Counted from the stretch's first letter, positions 1 to 6,514 are shown. The stretch: 10,141 nt of DNA from Candidatus Omnitrophota bacterium (GCA_016206565.1 JACQRG010000013.1:1-10141), one strand, 5' to 3'. Notes: generated by a model not told the origin, from the letters alone. Made by a program: numbers and translations.

Positions 1-164
1 GCCGGCTGCCCCGGCGAGCGAATGGCGGATTCAGCCCGGGAAGGCGACCTGTTCTTAAAGCATGGCCGCGCGACCGACGAGCCCCTCCGGGCGAGGAGAT
101 TGCCGCGGCCGGGTCGCCGCACCGGGCGCCCGGAATCCGCCCCTGAGCGAGCCGGGGAGCCGGC
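1..164. other. Long imperfect inverted repeat / possible structured RNA upstream of rplM
   Basis: No convincing gene lies here, but the two halves pair as a rod. Positions 1-7 pair with 158-164, 9-15 with 151-157, 18-19 with 147-148, 24-32 with 133-141 (GGCGGATTC/GAATCCGCC), 34-39 with 122-127, 43-49 with 112-118 and 64-70 with 104-110; 81-84/89-92 can form a tip hairpin. That is about 45 base pairs, interrupted by a one-base bulge, a tandem G-A mismatch (16-17 against 149-150), small internal loops and a 14-nt asymmetric bulge (50-63). No T-run follows, so it is not an evident rho-independent terminator on the + strand. It could be a small RNA gene, the 3' structure of an upstream transcript, or a large dispersed palindrome. 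The left end may be cut by the window edge. High GC makes chance pairing easier, so confidence is limited. Confidence 0.35.
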
Positions 165-181
165 GGCCAGACGCCAGATGG

Positions 182-210
182 TTGACAGGGGACACCCCCT
201 TTGCTATACT
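182..210 (+). promoter_or_regulatory. Sigma-70-type promoter for rplM-rpsI
   Basis: A perfect -35 hexamer TTGACA (182-187), a 17-nt spacer and a -10 hexamer TATACT (205-210; five of six consensus bases) are visible. Transcription should start near 217, only about 3 nt before the rplM ATG at 220, so the transcript would be leaderless or nearly so. No Shine-Dalgarno sequence lies between the -10 box and the ATG. The spacer contains a small palindrome, AGGGG/CCCCT (187-191 and 196-200), which may be chance or an operator half-site. Confidence 0.8.
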
Positions 211-219
211 CCCCGGACC

Positions 220-669
220 ATGACGACGACGACGATTCCGGCCGTGGACAAGATGGACCGGCGGTGGCTGCTCATTGACGCCCAGGGCCAGGTGCTCGGG
301 CGCTTGGCCAGCCGCATTGCCATCATCCTGCGCGGCAAGCACAAGGCGATCTACACGCCGTTTCTGGATACCGGCGACTTCATCGTCGTGATCAACGCTG
401 AGAAGATCGCGGTCAGCGGCAGCAAGCTCAAGCAGAAGACGTACCAGCGCTACTCGGGGTACCCGAGCGGTCTGAAGGTGCGCACGCTAGAGCAAGTGCT
501 GCGCGTGCATCCGGAGGACGCGCTGCGGCTGGCGGTCAAGCGCATGATGCCGCAGGGGCCTTTGGCGCGCCAGCAGCTGAGCAAGCTTAAAATCTACGCC
601 GGAGCCCAGCACCCGCACGCGGCGCAGCAGCCGGTACCGGTTACGCCGGCCCTGATTGGAGCGAAGTGA
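220..669 (+). CDS. rplM: 50S ribosomal protein L13
   Basis: This encodes L13 (149 residues), an early-assembling protein of the large ribosomal subunit that binds 23S rRNA. The family pattern is clear: the DRRWLLIDAQGQVLGRLAS stretch near the N-terminus, the basic LRGKHKAIYTP segment with the DTGDF motif, the G-Y-P-S-G-L-K loop, and near the C-terminus the MMPQGPLARQQLSKLKIYAG and HPHAAQQP motifs. Length matches the usual 140-150. The start at 220 was chosen because it aligns with the N-terminus of known L13 proteins and lies just after the promoter; the frame stays open further upstream only because the DNA is GC-rich, and that extension overlaps the promoter. There is no Shine-Dalgarno site, which fits a leaderless start. 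rpsI follows within 2 nt, the conserved L13-S9 operon pair. Confidence 0.96.
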   Translation: MTTTTIPAVDKMDRRWLLIDAQGQVLGRLASRIAIILRGKHKAIYTPFLDTGDFIVVINAEKIAVSGSKLKQKTYQRYSGYPSGLKVRTLEQVLRVHPEDALRLAVKRMMPQGPLARQQLSKLKIYAGAQHPHAAQQPVPVTPALIGAK

Positions 670-671
670 GC

Positions 672-1079
672 ATGGCGGACACCGCGTCACCGAGCCTCTC
701 GGTGCAGGCGACCGGGCGGCGCAAGACCTCGATCGCGCGCGTGCGGCTCGTGCCCGGCACCGGGGCGATCACGGTCAACCAGCGCTCGTACGAGAGCTAT
801 TTTCCGAGGGAAGCGCTGCGCCTGGCCATCCGCACGCCGCTGCTGGTCAGCCACCAGCTGGGCAAGTACGACGTGATCGCGAACGTCCACGGCGGCGGGT
901 CCACCGGCCAGGCCGACGCCATCGTCTTGGGGATTGCCCGGGTCCTGGTGCAGCTGGACGCCGCCCAGCGGCCGGGCCTGCGCAAGGCCGGGCTGTTGAC
1001 GCGCGATCCCCGCATGAAGGAGCGCAAGAAGTACGGGCGCAAAGGCGCGCGCAAGCGGTTCCAGTGGACTAAGCGATAA
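672..1079 (+). CDS. rpsI: 30S ribosomal protein S9
   Basis: This encodes S9 (135 residues), a small-subunit protein whose basic C-terminal tail reaches the P-site tRNA. Visible signatures are GRRKTSIARV near the N-terminus, VNQRSYESYF, the GGGSTGQADAI loop in the middle, LRKAGLLTRDPRMKERKKYG, and the terminal KGARKRFQWTKR with the invariant final Lys-Arg. The ATG at 672 was preferred: it gives an N-terminus (MAD...) like other S9 proteins and has a GGAG at 658-661 at a workable distance. A GTG at 666, overlapping the rplM stop by 4 nt, is the alternative and would add two residues. Co-transcription with rplM is expected. The stop codon is followed at once by the first copy of an intergenic repeat. 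Confidence 0.95.
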   Translation: MADTASPSLSVQATGRRKTSIARVRLVPGTGAITVNQRSYESYFPREALRLAIRTPLLVSHQLGKYDVIANVHGGGSTGQADAIVLGIARVLVQLDAAQRPGLRKAGLLTRDPRMKERKKYGRKGARKRFQWTKR

Positions 1080-1215
1080 CACAGAGACACAGAATGACAA
1101 TATGGAACATTTCGCACACCACAGAGACACAGAAATGGGGTGACACATGGGTCGAATCGCGCTCTGTGCCTCTGTGGTGTCATGGGATTGTTTCTCGATT
1201 CTCTGTGTCTCTGTG
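1080..1215. repeat. Nested inverted copies of a CACAGAGACACAGA repeat
   Basis: Four near-identical 15-mers fill the rpsI-argC gap. Two are on the + strand (CACAGAGACACAGAA at 1080-1094 and 1120-1134) and two on the - strand (1162-1176, one mismatch; 1201-1215). They nest as inner and outer inverted pairs. The inner pair is longest: 1116-1132 matches the reverse complement of 1164-1180 at 16 of 17 positions, with a loop of about 31 nt. The gap is AT-richer than its surroundings. This looks like a small palindromic dispersed repeat (REP/MITE-like) without any gene of its own; it could also act as an RNA hairpin that ends or stabilises the rplM-rpsI message. There is no T-tract, so classical intrinsic termination is not evident. 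Confidence 0.85.
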
Positions 1216-1219
1216 TTTG

Positions 1220-1228
1220 TGCTAAGAT
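1220..1228 (+). promoter_or_regulatory. Candidate extended -10 element for the arg operon
   Basis: TGC-TAAGAT (TG at 1220-1221, hexamer TAAGAT at 1223-1228) matches an extended -10 box, four of six bases in the hexamer. No good -35 box lies 16-18 nt upstream; that space is occupied by the last copy of the intergenic repeat. Transcription would start near 1235, giving a leader of about 15 nt before the argC ATG. No ArgR-type AT-rich palindrome is visible in the gap. Read-through from the rplM promoter is the alternative. Confidence 0.35.
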
Positions 1229-1249
1229 GACGCGTTCACAGCCTCACAG

Positions 1250-2287
1250 ATGCCAGCAATACGCGTTGCCGTCGCAGGGGCGACCGGGTACTCGGGCGAA
1301 GAGCTCATCCGGCTGCTCCTCGATCATCCAGAGGTTCACCTTACCTGCCTGGCCGCTTCCGCCAAGTGGGAGCGCCCGGTTCCTGCCTCACAGGTCTTCC
1401 CCCGCTTTGCCCGCCGCCTCGATCTAGCGGTCGAAGCGCTCGATCTGCCCCGCCTGGCCGAACGCTCGGACGCCGTCTTTCTGGCCCTGCCGCACGGCAA
1501 GGCGACGGAGCTGGTGCCGTCGCTGCTGGCCGCCGGCAAGCGGATCGTGGACCTCAGCGGCGACTTCCGGCTGCGCGACCCCACCCTGTACCCGCAGTGG
1601 TACCAGTTCACCCATGCCCACCCCGAGCTGCTGACGGACGGCCGGGTGGCCTACGGCCTGACCGAATTCCACCGCCAGGAGATCGCCGCAGCGCGGCTCG
1701 TGGCCAACCCCGGCTGCTACGCGACCAGCGTGCTGCTGGGCGTGCTGCCGCTGTTTCGCGCCAAGCTGCTCGAGGAGGCCCAGATCATCGTGGACGCGAA
1801 GTCGGGCCTGAGCGGCGCCGGGCGCAAGGCGGATGAAACGCTGCTGTTTACCGAGATGACCGAGAACCTGCGCGCCTACAAGGTCAACGAGCACCAGCAC
1901 ATGCCGGAGATCCTCCAGGACATCGAGCGCCTCACAGGCCAGCAAGCCAGCCTGACGTTCGTGCCGCAGGTCATTCCGGTCAGCCGCGGCTTGATCTCGA
2001 CCATCTATGTCAAGACGCGCCGCTCGCCCGAGGAGGTGGCCGCGGCCTTCGAGGCCTGCTATCCGCCGGCGCAAGCCCCCTTCGTGCGGGTGCGCCGGGG
2101 CAGCCTGCCGCAGCTCAAGGATGTGGTGGGCACGAACTATTGCGACATCGGCATCGCGGCGCATCCGGCCGGGGGGGTCATGGTCATCGGCAGCGCGCTG
2201 GATAATCTGACCAAGGGGGCGGCAGGGCAGGCGATCCAGAACTTCAACCTCATGCATGGGTTCTCCGAGACGGCGGGGTTGCGCTGA
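1250..2287 (+). CDS. argC: N-acetyl-gamma-glutamyl-phosphate reductase
   Basis: ArgC (345 residues, usual family length) is the cytosolic NADPH-dependent reductase that converts N-acetylglutamyl 5-phosphate to N-acetylglutamate semialdehyde, the third step of arginine synthesis. The N-terminal Rossmann fold carries the nucleotide-binding VAGATGYSGEEL motif (residues 8-19). LSGDFRL follows at 102-108. The catalytic cysteine is Cys156 in ANPGCYAT. DAKSGLSGAGRK spans 182-193, and His217 in HQHMPEI is the probable second catalytic residue. The C-terminal NYCDIG and DNLTKGAAGQAIQN motifs complete the match. It starts with ATG and has no recognisable Shine-Dalgarno site. It is the first gene of the arg operon, 170 nt after rpsI and 2 nt before argJ. 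Confidence 0.96.
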   Translation: MPAIRVAVAGATGYSGEELIRLLLDHPEVHLTCLAASAKWERPVPASQVFPRFARRLDLAVEALDLPRLAERSDAVFLALPHGKATELVPSLLAAGKRIVDLSGDFRLRDPTLYPQWYQFTHAHPELLTDGRVAYGLTEFHRQEIAAARLVANPGCYATSVLLGVLPLFRAKLLEEAQIIVDAKSGLSGAGRKADETLLFTEMTENLRAYKVNEHQHMPEILQDIERLTGQQASLTFVPQVIPVSRGLISTIYVKTRRSPEEVAAAFEACYPPAQAPFVRVRRGSLPQLKDVVGTNYCDIGIAAHPAGGVMVIGSALDNLTKGAAGQAIQNFNLMHGFSETAGLR

Positions 2288-2289
2288 TC

Positions 2290-3489
2290 ATGCGCTGGAT
2301 CGCGGGCGGGGTGGTGGCCCCGCAGGGCTTCCGGGCCGGCGGCGTCAGCGCCGGGATCAAACCCAGCCGCAAGCCGGACCTGGCCTTGGTGGCCGCCGAT
2401 GCGCCATGCAGCGCGGCCGCGGTCTTCACGACCAACCGGGTGCAGGCGGCCCCGGTGCGCATCAGCAAGCAGCGCGTCCGCAGCGGGCGCGCGCAGGCGG
2501 TGCTGATCAACAGCGGCTGCGCCAACTGCCTGACCGGCCAAGCCGGCATGCGTGATGCGCTGGCACTCGGCCGCGAGACGGCCCAAGCACTTGGGATCGC
2601 CCCGCGCCATGTCCTGCTGGGTTCGACCGGCCTCATCGGCCGCCGGCTGCCGGTCGCCAAAATGCGCCGGGTCATCCCGGCGCTGGCGGACGGCTTAAGC
2701 CGGGCGAGCCACCGGGCGGCGGCGCAAGCGATCCTGACCACCGACCTGGCGCCCAAGGAGGCGGCGGTGCAGGGGCGCATCGGCGGACGGCGCTGCCGCG
2801 TGGGCGGCATGGCGAAGGGATCCGGCATGATCGCCCCTTCGATGGCCACGATGCTGGCGGTGGTCACGACCGATGCGAAGATCGAGCCGGGATTGCTGCG
2901 CGCGCTGCTGCGCCACGCTTGCAATCGGACCTTCAACCGCATCAGCGTGGACGGCGACATGAGCACCAACGACACGGTCTTCGCGCTAGCCAGCGGGCGA
3001 AGCGGCGCGGCCGTGCGCCGCGGCACTGCTGCCGCCCGCGAGTTCGCCGGCTTGCTGCTGGCGGTCGCCGAGAAGCTGGCCCTGCTCCTGGTGGAAGACG
3101 GGGAAGGGGCGTCGCGGGTCATGGAGGTGCGCGTCACCGGTGCAAGCAGCGCCGGGGAGGCGCTGGCTTGCGCGCGCCAGGTGGCCTGCTCGCCGCTGGT
3201 CAAGACGATGCTGGCGGGCGCGGATCCCAACGTCGGGCGCATCGCCGGGGCGGTCGGCGCCTCGCCGGCGCGCTTCGACCCGGCGCGGCTGGACATCGCC
3301 ATCAACGGCCGGGCGGTCGTGCGCCGCGGCGCGCCGGTGCCGCTCGGCGCGGCGGCCGGCCGCTCGCTGCTGGACCGCTCCTTCGTGGCCGTGCGGATTG
3401 ACCTGCACGCCGGGCGCTGCGAGGAGCGCATGTGGACGTGCGACCTGACTGAGGATTACGTGCGCATCAACGCGCGCTATACGACCTAG
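2290..3489 (+). CDS. argJ: Glutamate N-acetyltransferase / ornithine acetyltransferase
   Basis: ArgJ (399 residues) transfers the acetyl group of N-acetylornithine to glutamate and so recycles it; some family members also use acetyl-CoA, which the sequence cannot decide. The proenzyme cuts itself into two chains at an Ala-Thr bond. Here this is Ala186-Thr187 in KGSGMIAPSMATML (residues 176-189), Thr187 being the nucleophile. The oxyanion-hole motif STGLIG is at 112-117, TTDLAPKEAAV (with Lys156) at 150-160, and the C-terminus DYVRINARYTT is typical. One oddity is Ser184, where most relatives have Asn (APNMATM). No argA- or argE-like gene is in the window, which fits the cyclic pathway that ArgJ makes possible. 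argB starts one base after the stop. Confidence 0.96.
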   Translation: MRWIAGGVVAPQGFRAGGVSAGIKPSRKPDLALVAADAPCSAAAVFTTNRVQAAPVRISKQRVRSGRAQAVLINSGCANCLTGQAGMRDALALGRETAQALGIAPRHVLLGSTGLIGRRLPVAKMRRVIPALADGLSRASHRAAAQAILTTDLAPKEAAVQGRIGGRRCRVGGMAKGSGMIAPSMATMLAVVTTDAKIEPGLLRALLRHACNRTFNRISVDGDMSTNDTVFALASGRSGAAVRRGTAAAREFAGLLLAVAEKLALLLVEDGEGASRVMEVRVTGASSAGEALACARQVACSPLVKTMLAGADPNVGRIAGAVGASPARFDPARLDIAINGRAVVRRGAPVPLGAAAGRSLLDRSFVAVRIDLHAGRCEERMWTCDLTEDYVRINARYTT

Positions 3490-3490
3490 C

Positions 3491-4345
3491 ATGGAAGACT
3501 CGATTCGCAAGGCGGACATCCTGATCGAGGCGCAGCCGTACATCCAGGCCTTCCGCGGCAAGGTGGTGGTGGCCAAGTACGGCGGCAGCGCCATTGACAA
3601 TCCCGGGGCGCTGCGCAGCATCCTGCAGGACCTGATCTTCCTCAGTGCCGTGGGCATCCGGGCGGTCTTGGTGCACGGCGGCGGGCCGAGCATCACGCGA
3701 CGGCTCGCCCAAGCGGGCAAGGGCACGCAGTTCATTGACGGGATGCGCGTGACCGACCGGGCGACCATGCGCATCGTCAAGGAGTCGCTCGAGGAGGTCA
3801 ACGCGCGCCTGGTGCGCGAGGTCGAGGCGCTCGGCGGCCATGCAAAAGGGCTGGCCTCGCGCCAGGGGGTGCTGACGGTGGAGCCGCACCCGCGCAGCGC
3901 GCAGCTGGGCTACGTCGGTTCGGTGACCACGGTCAAGCCCGGGCCCATCCGGCAGGCGTTCCTGCGCCACGGCATCCCGGTCATCTGCCCGCTCGGCGTG
4001 CGGGCCGGGGCCGGGGAGCTCTACAACGTCAACGCGGACAGCGCGGCGTGCGAGGTGGCCGCGCACCTGAAAGCCGAGAAGCTGGTGCTGCTGACGAACG
4101 TGCGCGGCATCCTGCGCCAGCCCGGCGACGCGGGATCGCTGATCTCGCACCTGTCGGTGGCGCAAGCGGGCCTGCTCATCGAGCGCAACGTCGTGCAGGA
4201 GGGGATGATCCCCAAGATCGAGGCCTGCGTGGAGGCGTTGCGCCGCGGCGTGAAGAAGACGCACATCATTGACGCGGCCGTTCCGCATGCGCTGCTGCTG
4301 GAGATTTTCACGAAGAAAGGCATCGGCACGGAGATCGTGCGCTAG
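3491..4345 (+). CDS. argB: Acetylglutamate kinase
   Basis: ArgB (284 residues) phosphorylates N-acetylglutamate with ATP, usually the controlled step of the pathway. It has the amino-acid-kinase fold: KYGGSA at residues 29-34 (Lys29 binds phosphate), HGGGPSI at 62-68 for acetylglutamate and ATP, RVTD at 86-89, NVNADSAACEVA at 179-190 with the catalytic Asp183, and EGMIPKIEA at 237-245 with Lys242. It has the extra N-terminal helix (LIEAQPYIQAFRGK, 11-24) and the C-terminal HALLLEIFTKKGIGT segment typical of hexameric, arginine-inhibited kinases, so feedback inhibition by arginine is likely (inference from family knowledge). TNV at 202-204 replaces the common TDV. The gene lies 1 nt after argJ and 1 nt before argD. 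Confidence 0.95.
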   Translation: MEDSIRKADILIEAQPYIQAFRGKVVVAKYGGSAIDNPGALRSILQDLIFLSAVGIRAVLVHGGGPSITRRLAQAGKGTQFIDGMRVTDRATMRIVKESLEEVNARLVREVEALGGHAKGLASRQGVLTVEPHPRSAQLGYVGSVTTVKPGPIRQAFLRHGIPVICPLGVRAGAGELYNVNADSAACEVAAHLKAEKLVLLTNVRGILRQPGDAGSLISHLSVAQAGLLIERNVVQEGMIPKIEACVEALRRGVKKTHIIDAAVPHALLLEIFTKKGIGTEIVR

Positions 4346-4346
4346 G

Positions 4347-5567
4347 ATGACTGCCACAGAGGATGTGATCAACCAGTACGAGCGGTACGTGATGAACACC
4401 TACGTGCGCAATCCGCTGGTGATCACCAAGGCCAAGGGTAGCCGGGTCTGGGACGTGGACGGCCATGAGTACCTGGACCTGTTTCCGGGCTGGGGGGTCA
4501 GCGGCCTGGGGCACAACCACCCCTGGGTGACGAACGCCCTGCGCGGCCAGACGCGGCGCGTGCTCCATGTGCCGAACAACTACTACCACCCCCTGCAGTG
4601 GCGGGCGGCCCAGCAGCTGGTCAAGGCCTCGTTCGAGGGCAAGGTCTTCTTCTGCAACAGCGGGGCCGAGGCGGTGGAGACCGCCATCAAGCTCGCGCAC
4701 CGCTGGGGCCAGTCTGGCCCCGCCTCCAGCGGGGCGGGCAGCCGCCATGAGATCATCGCCATGGAGCAGTCATTCCACGGCCGCACGATGGGGGCGTTGA
4801 GCGCGACCGGGCAGACCAAGTACCAGCAGGGGTTCGAGCCGCTGGTGCCGGGGTTTGTGCGGGCGCGGTTCAACGACCTGGCGTCCGTGCAGCGCGCCGT
4901 CACGCCGAAGACCGCGGCCATCCTGGTCGAGCCGATCCAGGGCGAGGGCGGGGTGTGGGTGGGGACCGACGCATTCATCACCGGCATCCGGCGGCTCTGC
5001 GACGAGCATCGGCTGCTCTTCATCGCCGATGAGGTGCAGAGCGGCATGGGGCGCACCGGCCGGTGGTTCGCCTACCAGCAGTACGGGGTCGTGCCGGACG
5101 TGCTGCTGCTCGCCAAGTCGCTGGCCGGCGGGTTTCCGATGGGGGCGGTAGTGGCGCGGCCCGAGGTGGCGGACCTCTTCACGCCGGGCACGCATGCGAC
5201 CACCTTCGGCGGCAGCCCGCTGGGCTGCGCCGCGATCCTGGCCGTGTTCGAGGCGGTCGAGAAGCAGAAACTGATGGCGCGGGTGAATCAGCTCAGCCCG
5301 TATCTGATGCGGCGTCTGCGGGAGCTGCAGGCGGCGGTGCCGATCATCCGCGAGGTGCGGGGACAGGGCTTCATGGTGGGCATCGAGCTGGGCGTAGACG
5401 GCCGGCCGATCGTGGCGGCCTGCCGGCAGCGCGGACTGCTGATCAACTGCACGCAGGAGCGCATCCTGCGCCTGCTGCCGGCGATGACCATCACGAAGAC
5501 GGAGCTGAACAAGGCCCTGACAATTTTAACCGAGGTGCTGACGCACCGGCCGGCCGAGACCCCATGA
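4347..5567 (+). CDS. argD: Acetylornithine aminotransferase
   Basis: ArgD (406 residues) is a PLP-dependent class III aminotransferase that converts N-acetylglutamate semialdehyde to N-acetylornithine using glutamate. The PLP-lysine is Lys257 in LLAKSLAGGFPMGA. The cofactor-binding DEVQSGMGRTG is at 228-238, NSGAEAVETAIKLA (phosphate binding) at 104-117, FHGRTMGALSATGQ at 143-156, EPIQGEGGV at 195-203 and TFGGSPLGCAA near residue 286. The start at 4347, one base after the argB stop, gives the usual N-terminus; upstream in-frame codons fall inside argB. A GGAG at 4330-4333 is rather far away. Relatives often also act as succinyl-diaminopimelate aminotransferase in lysine synthesis, which would suit the nearby lysA, but substrate range cannot be read from the sequence. 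Its stop overlaps the argF start (ATGA). Confidence 0.94.
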   Translation: MTATEDVINQYERYVMNTYVRNPLVITKAKGSRVWDVDGHEYLDLFPGWGVSGLGHNHPWVTNALRGQTRRVLHVPNNYYHPLQWRAAQQLVKASFEGKVFFCNSGAEAVETAIKLAHRWGQSGPASSGAGSRHEIIAMEQSFHGRTMGALSATGQTKYQQGFEPLVPGFVRARFNDLASVQRAVTPKTAAILVEPIQGEGGVWVGTDAFITGIRRLCDEHRLLFIADEVQSGMGRTGRWFAYQQYGVVPDVLLLAKSLAGGFPMGAVVARPEVADLFTPGTHATTFGGSPLGCAAILAVFEAVEKQKLMARVNQLSPYLMRRLRELQAAVPIIREVRGQGFMVGIELGVDGRPIVAACRQRGLLINCTQERILRLLPAMTITKTELNKALTILTEVLTHRPAETP

Positions 5568-6514
5568 AACGACTGCGGCATTTCTTGACGGTCACCGATG
5601 TCAGCGACTCCCAGCTGCGACAGCTGCTGCAGGAGGCCGCCAAGGCCAAGCGGCAGCGCCGGTATCGGCCTTTGGCGCTGAGTGGCAAGGTGGTGGCGCT
5701 GGTGTTCCAGAAGCCTTCGATGCGCACGCGCGTGGCCTTCGAGGTGGCGGTGCTGCAGCTCGGCGGCTCGGTCATCTACCTGGGCCAGGACGACATCCAG
5801 CTCGGCCAGCGCGAGCCGATCAAGGACGTGGCGCGGGTGCTCTCGCGCTACGTGGATGCGATCGTGGCCCGGACCTTTTCGCACGAGGACGTGGAAACGT
5901 TCGCCGCGCACTCGCGGGTGCCGGTCATCAACGGCCTGTCGGACCTGTGGCACCCGTGCCAGGCGCTGGCCGACCTGCTGACGCTGCAGGAGTACTTCGG
6001 CCGGCTGCGCGGCCTGCGGGTCGCCTACGTCGGGGACGGCAACAACGTCCTGCATTCGCTGCTGGACGGCTGCGCGATGCTCGGGGTCCATGTGTCGGTG
6101 GCCACCCCGCCGCGCTACCGGCCCGATGCGCGGATCTGGGCTGCGGCCTCGCGCCGCGCCAAACCACATGGCGCGCGGCTGGCCTGGTGCGCCGACCCGC
6201 GGCAGGCGGTGCGGGGCGCCGACGTCCTCTATACTGATGTCTGGGTCAGCATGGGGCAGGAGCGGCAGCGCGCCACGCGGCTGAAGCTCTTTCGGCCCTA
6301 CCAGGTCAACCAGGCGTTGCTGCGCCTGGCCAAGCCGGGCTGCCGGGTCATGCACTGCCTGCCCGCGCACCGGGGTGAAGAGATCACGCAGGACGTGCTG
6401 GAAGGGCCGCGCTCGTTGGTGATTGATCAAGCGGAAAACCGGCTGCACGCCCAAAAAGCACTGTTAGCGTTCTTACTCGGCTGGAGGCTGGAGGCTGGAG
6501 GCTCTAGGCAATGA
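5564..6514 (+). CDS. argF: Ornithine carbamoyltransferase
   Basis: ArgF (316 residues) joins ornithine and carbamoyl phosphate to make citrulline. The carbamoyl-phosphate site is seen as KPSMRTR (residues 50-56) and HPCQALAD (130-137). The ornithine side shows DVWVSMGQE (225-233, including the SMG loop), and HCLPAHRGEEI (264-274) carries the catalytic cysteine. The start overlaps the argD stop by 4 nt. The body of the family ends near QKALLAFLLG (about residue 306). The last ten residues (WRLEAGGSRQ) are largely read from a heptanucleotide repeat that runs into the gene's 3' end, so this tail is probably a recent extension without catalytic role. The stop codon overlaps the argG start in another ATGA. 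Confidence 0.95.
   Translation: MKRLRHFLTVTDVSDSQLRQLLQEAAKAKRQRRYRPLALSGKVVALVFQKPSMRTRVAFEVAVLQLGGSVIYLGQDDIQLGQREPIKDVARVLSRYVDAIVARTFSHEDVETFAAHSRVPVINGLSDLWHPCQALADLLTLQEYFGRLRGLRVAYVGDGNNVLHSLLDGCAMLGVHVSVATPPRYRPDARIWAAASRRAKPHGARLAWCADPRQAVRGADVLYTDVWVSMGQERQRATRLKLFRPYQVNQALLRLAKPGCRVMHCLPAHRGEEITQDVLEGPRSLVIDQAENRLHAQKALLAFLLGWRLEAGGSRQ
6479..6503 (+). repeat. Heptanucleotide repeat GGCTGGA at the argF-argG junction
   Basis: Three exact tandem copies of GGCTGGA (6479-6485, 6486-6492, 6493-6499) plus a partial fourth (GGCT, 6500-6503) lie inside the last codons of argF and end 7 nt before the argG ATG. Three 7-nt units equal seven codons, here read as W-R-L-E-A-G-G. The array belongs to the same family as the GGCTCAA/GGCTGAA arrays downstream of argG. 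Confidence 0.9.
6497..6501 (+). promoter_or_regulatory. Shine-Dalgarno site of argG, supplied by the repeat
   Basis: GGAGG at 6497-6501 lies 9 nt before the argG ATG and is the best ribosome-binding site in the window. It is formed by the junction of two heptamer units. The same GGAGG also occurs at 6483-6487 and 6490-6494 in the earlier units, at less favourable distances. Confidence 0.6.

Noticed and set aside
22..219. In-frame extension of rplM upstream to an ATG at 22
   Set aside because: It would cross the promoter and the hairpin, adds 66 residues with no L13 homology, and the ATG at 220 matches the family N-terminus. Open frames of this length are expected in GC-rich DNA.
666..671. 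GTG start for rpsI overlapping the rplM stop
   Set aside because: Possible, but it adds only two residues and sits 4 nt from the GGAG; the ATG at 672 gives a more typical S9 N-terminus. Kept as an alternative.
1080..1215. The CACAGAGACACAGA copies as a CRISPR array
   Set aside because: The copies occur in both orientations, are only 15 nt long and have unequal spacers; no cas genes are nearby.
1140..1427. Open frame across the repeat gap and the start of argC
   Set aside because: It is composed of repeat sequence plus an out-of-frame reading of argC and shows no recognisable protein features.
1424..2257. Long open frames on the - strand opposite argC and the other arg genes
   Set aside because: They lie fully opposite well-conserved genes, have low-complexity Arg/Ala/Pro-rich translations and are shadows of GC-biased codon use.
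3594..3599. TTGACA inside argB as a -35 box
   Set aside because: No -10-like sequence lies 16-18 nt downstream, and the bases are explained by the Ile-Asp-Asn codons of the kinase.
5063..5563. Open frame extending argF upstream into argD
   Set aside because: It is the +2 reading of argD and lacks any transferase motif; the ATG at 5564 gives the normal ornithine carbamoyltransferase N-terminus.
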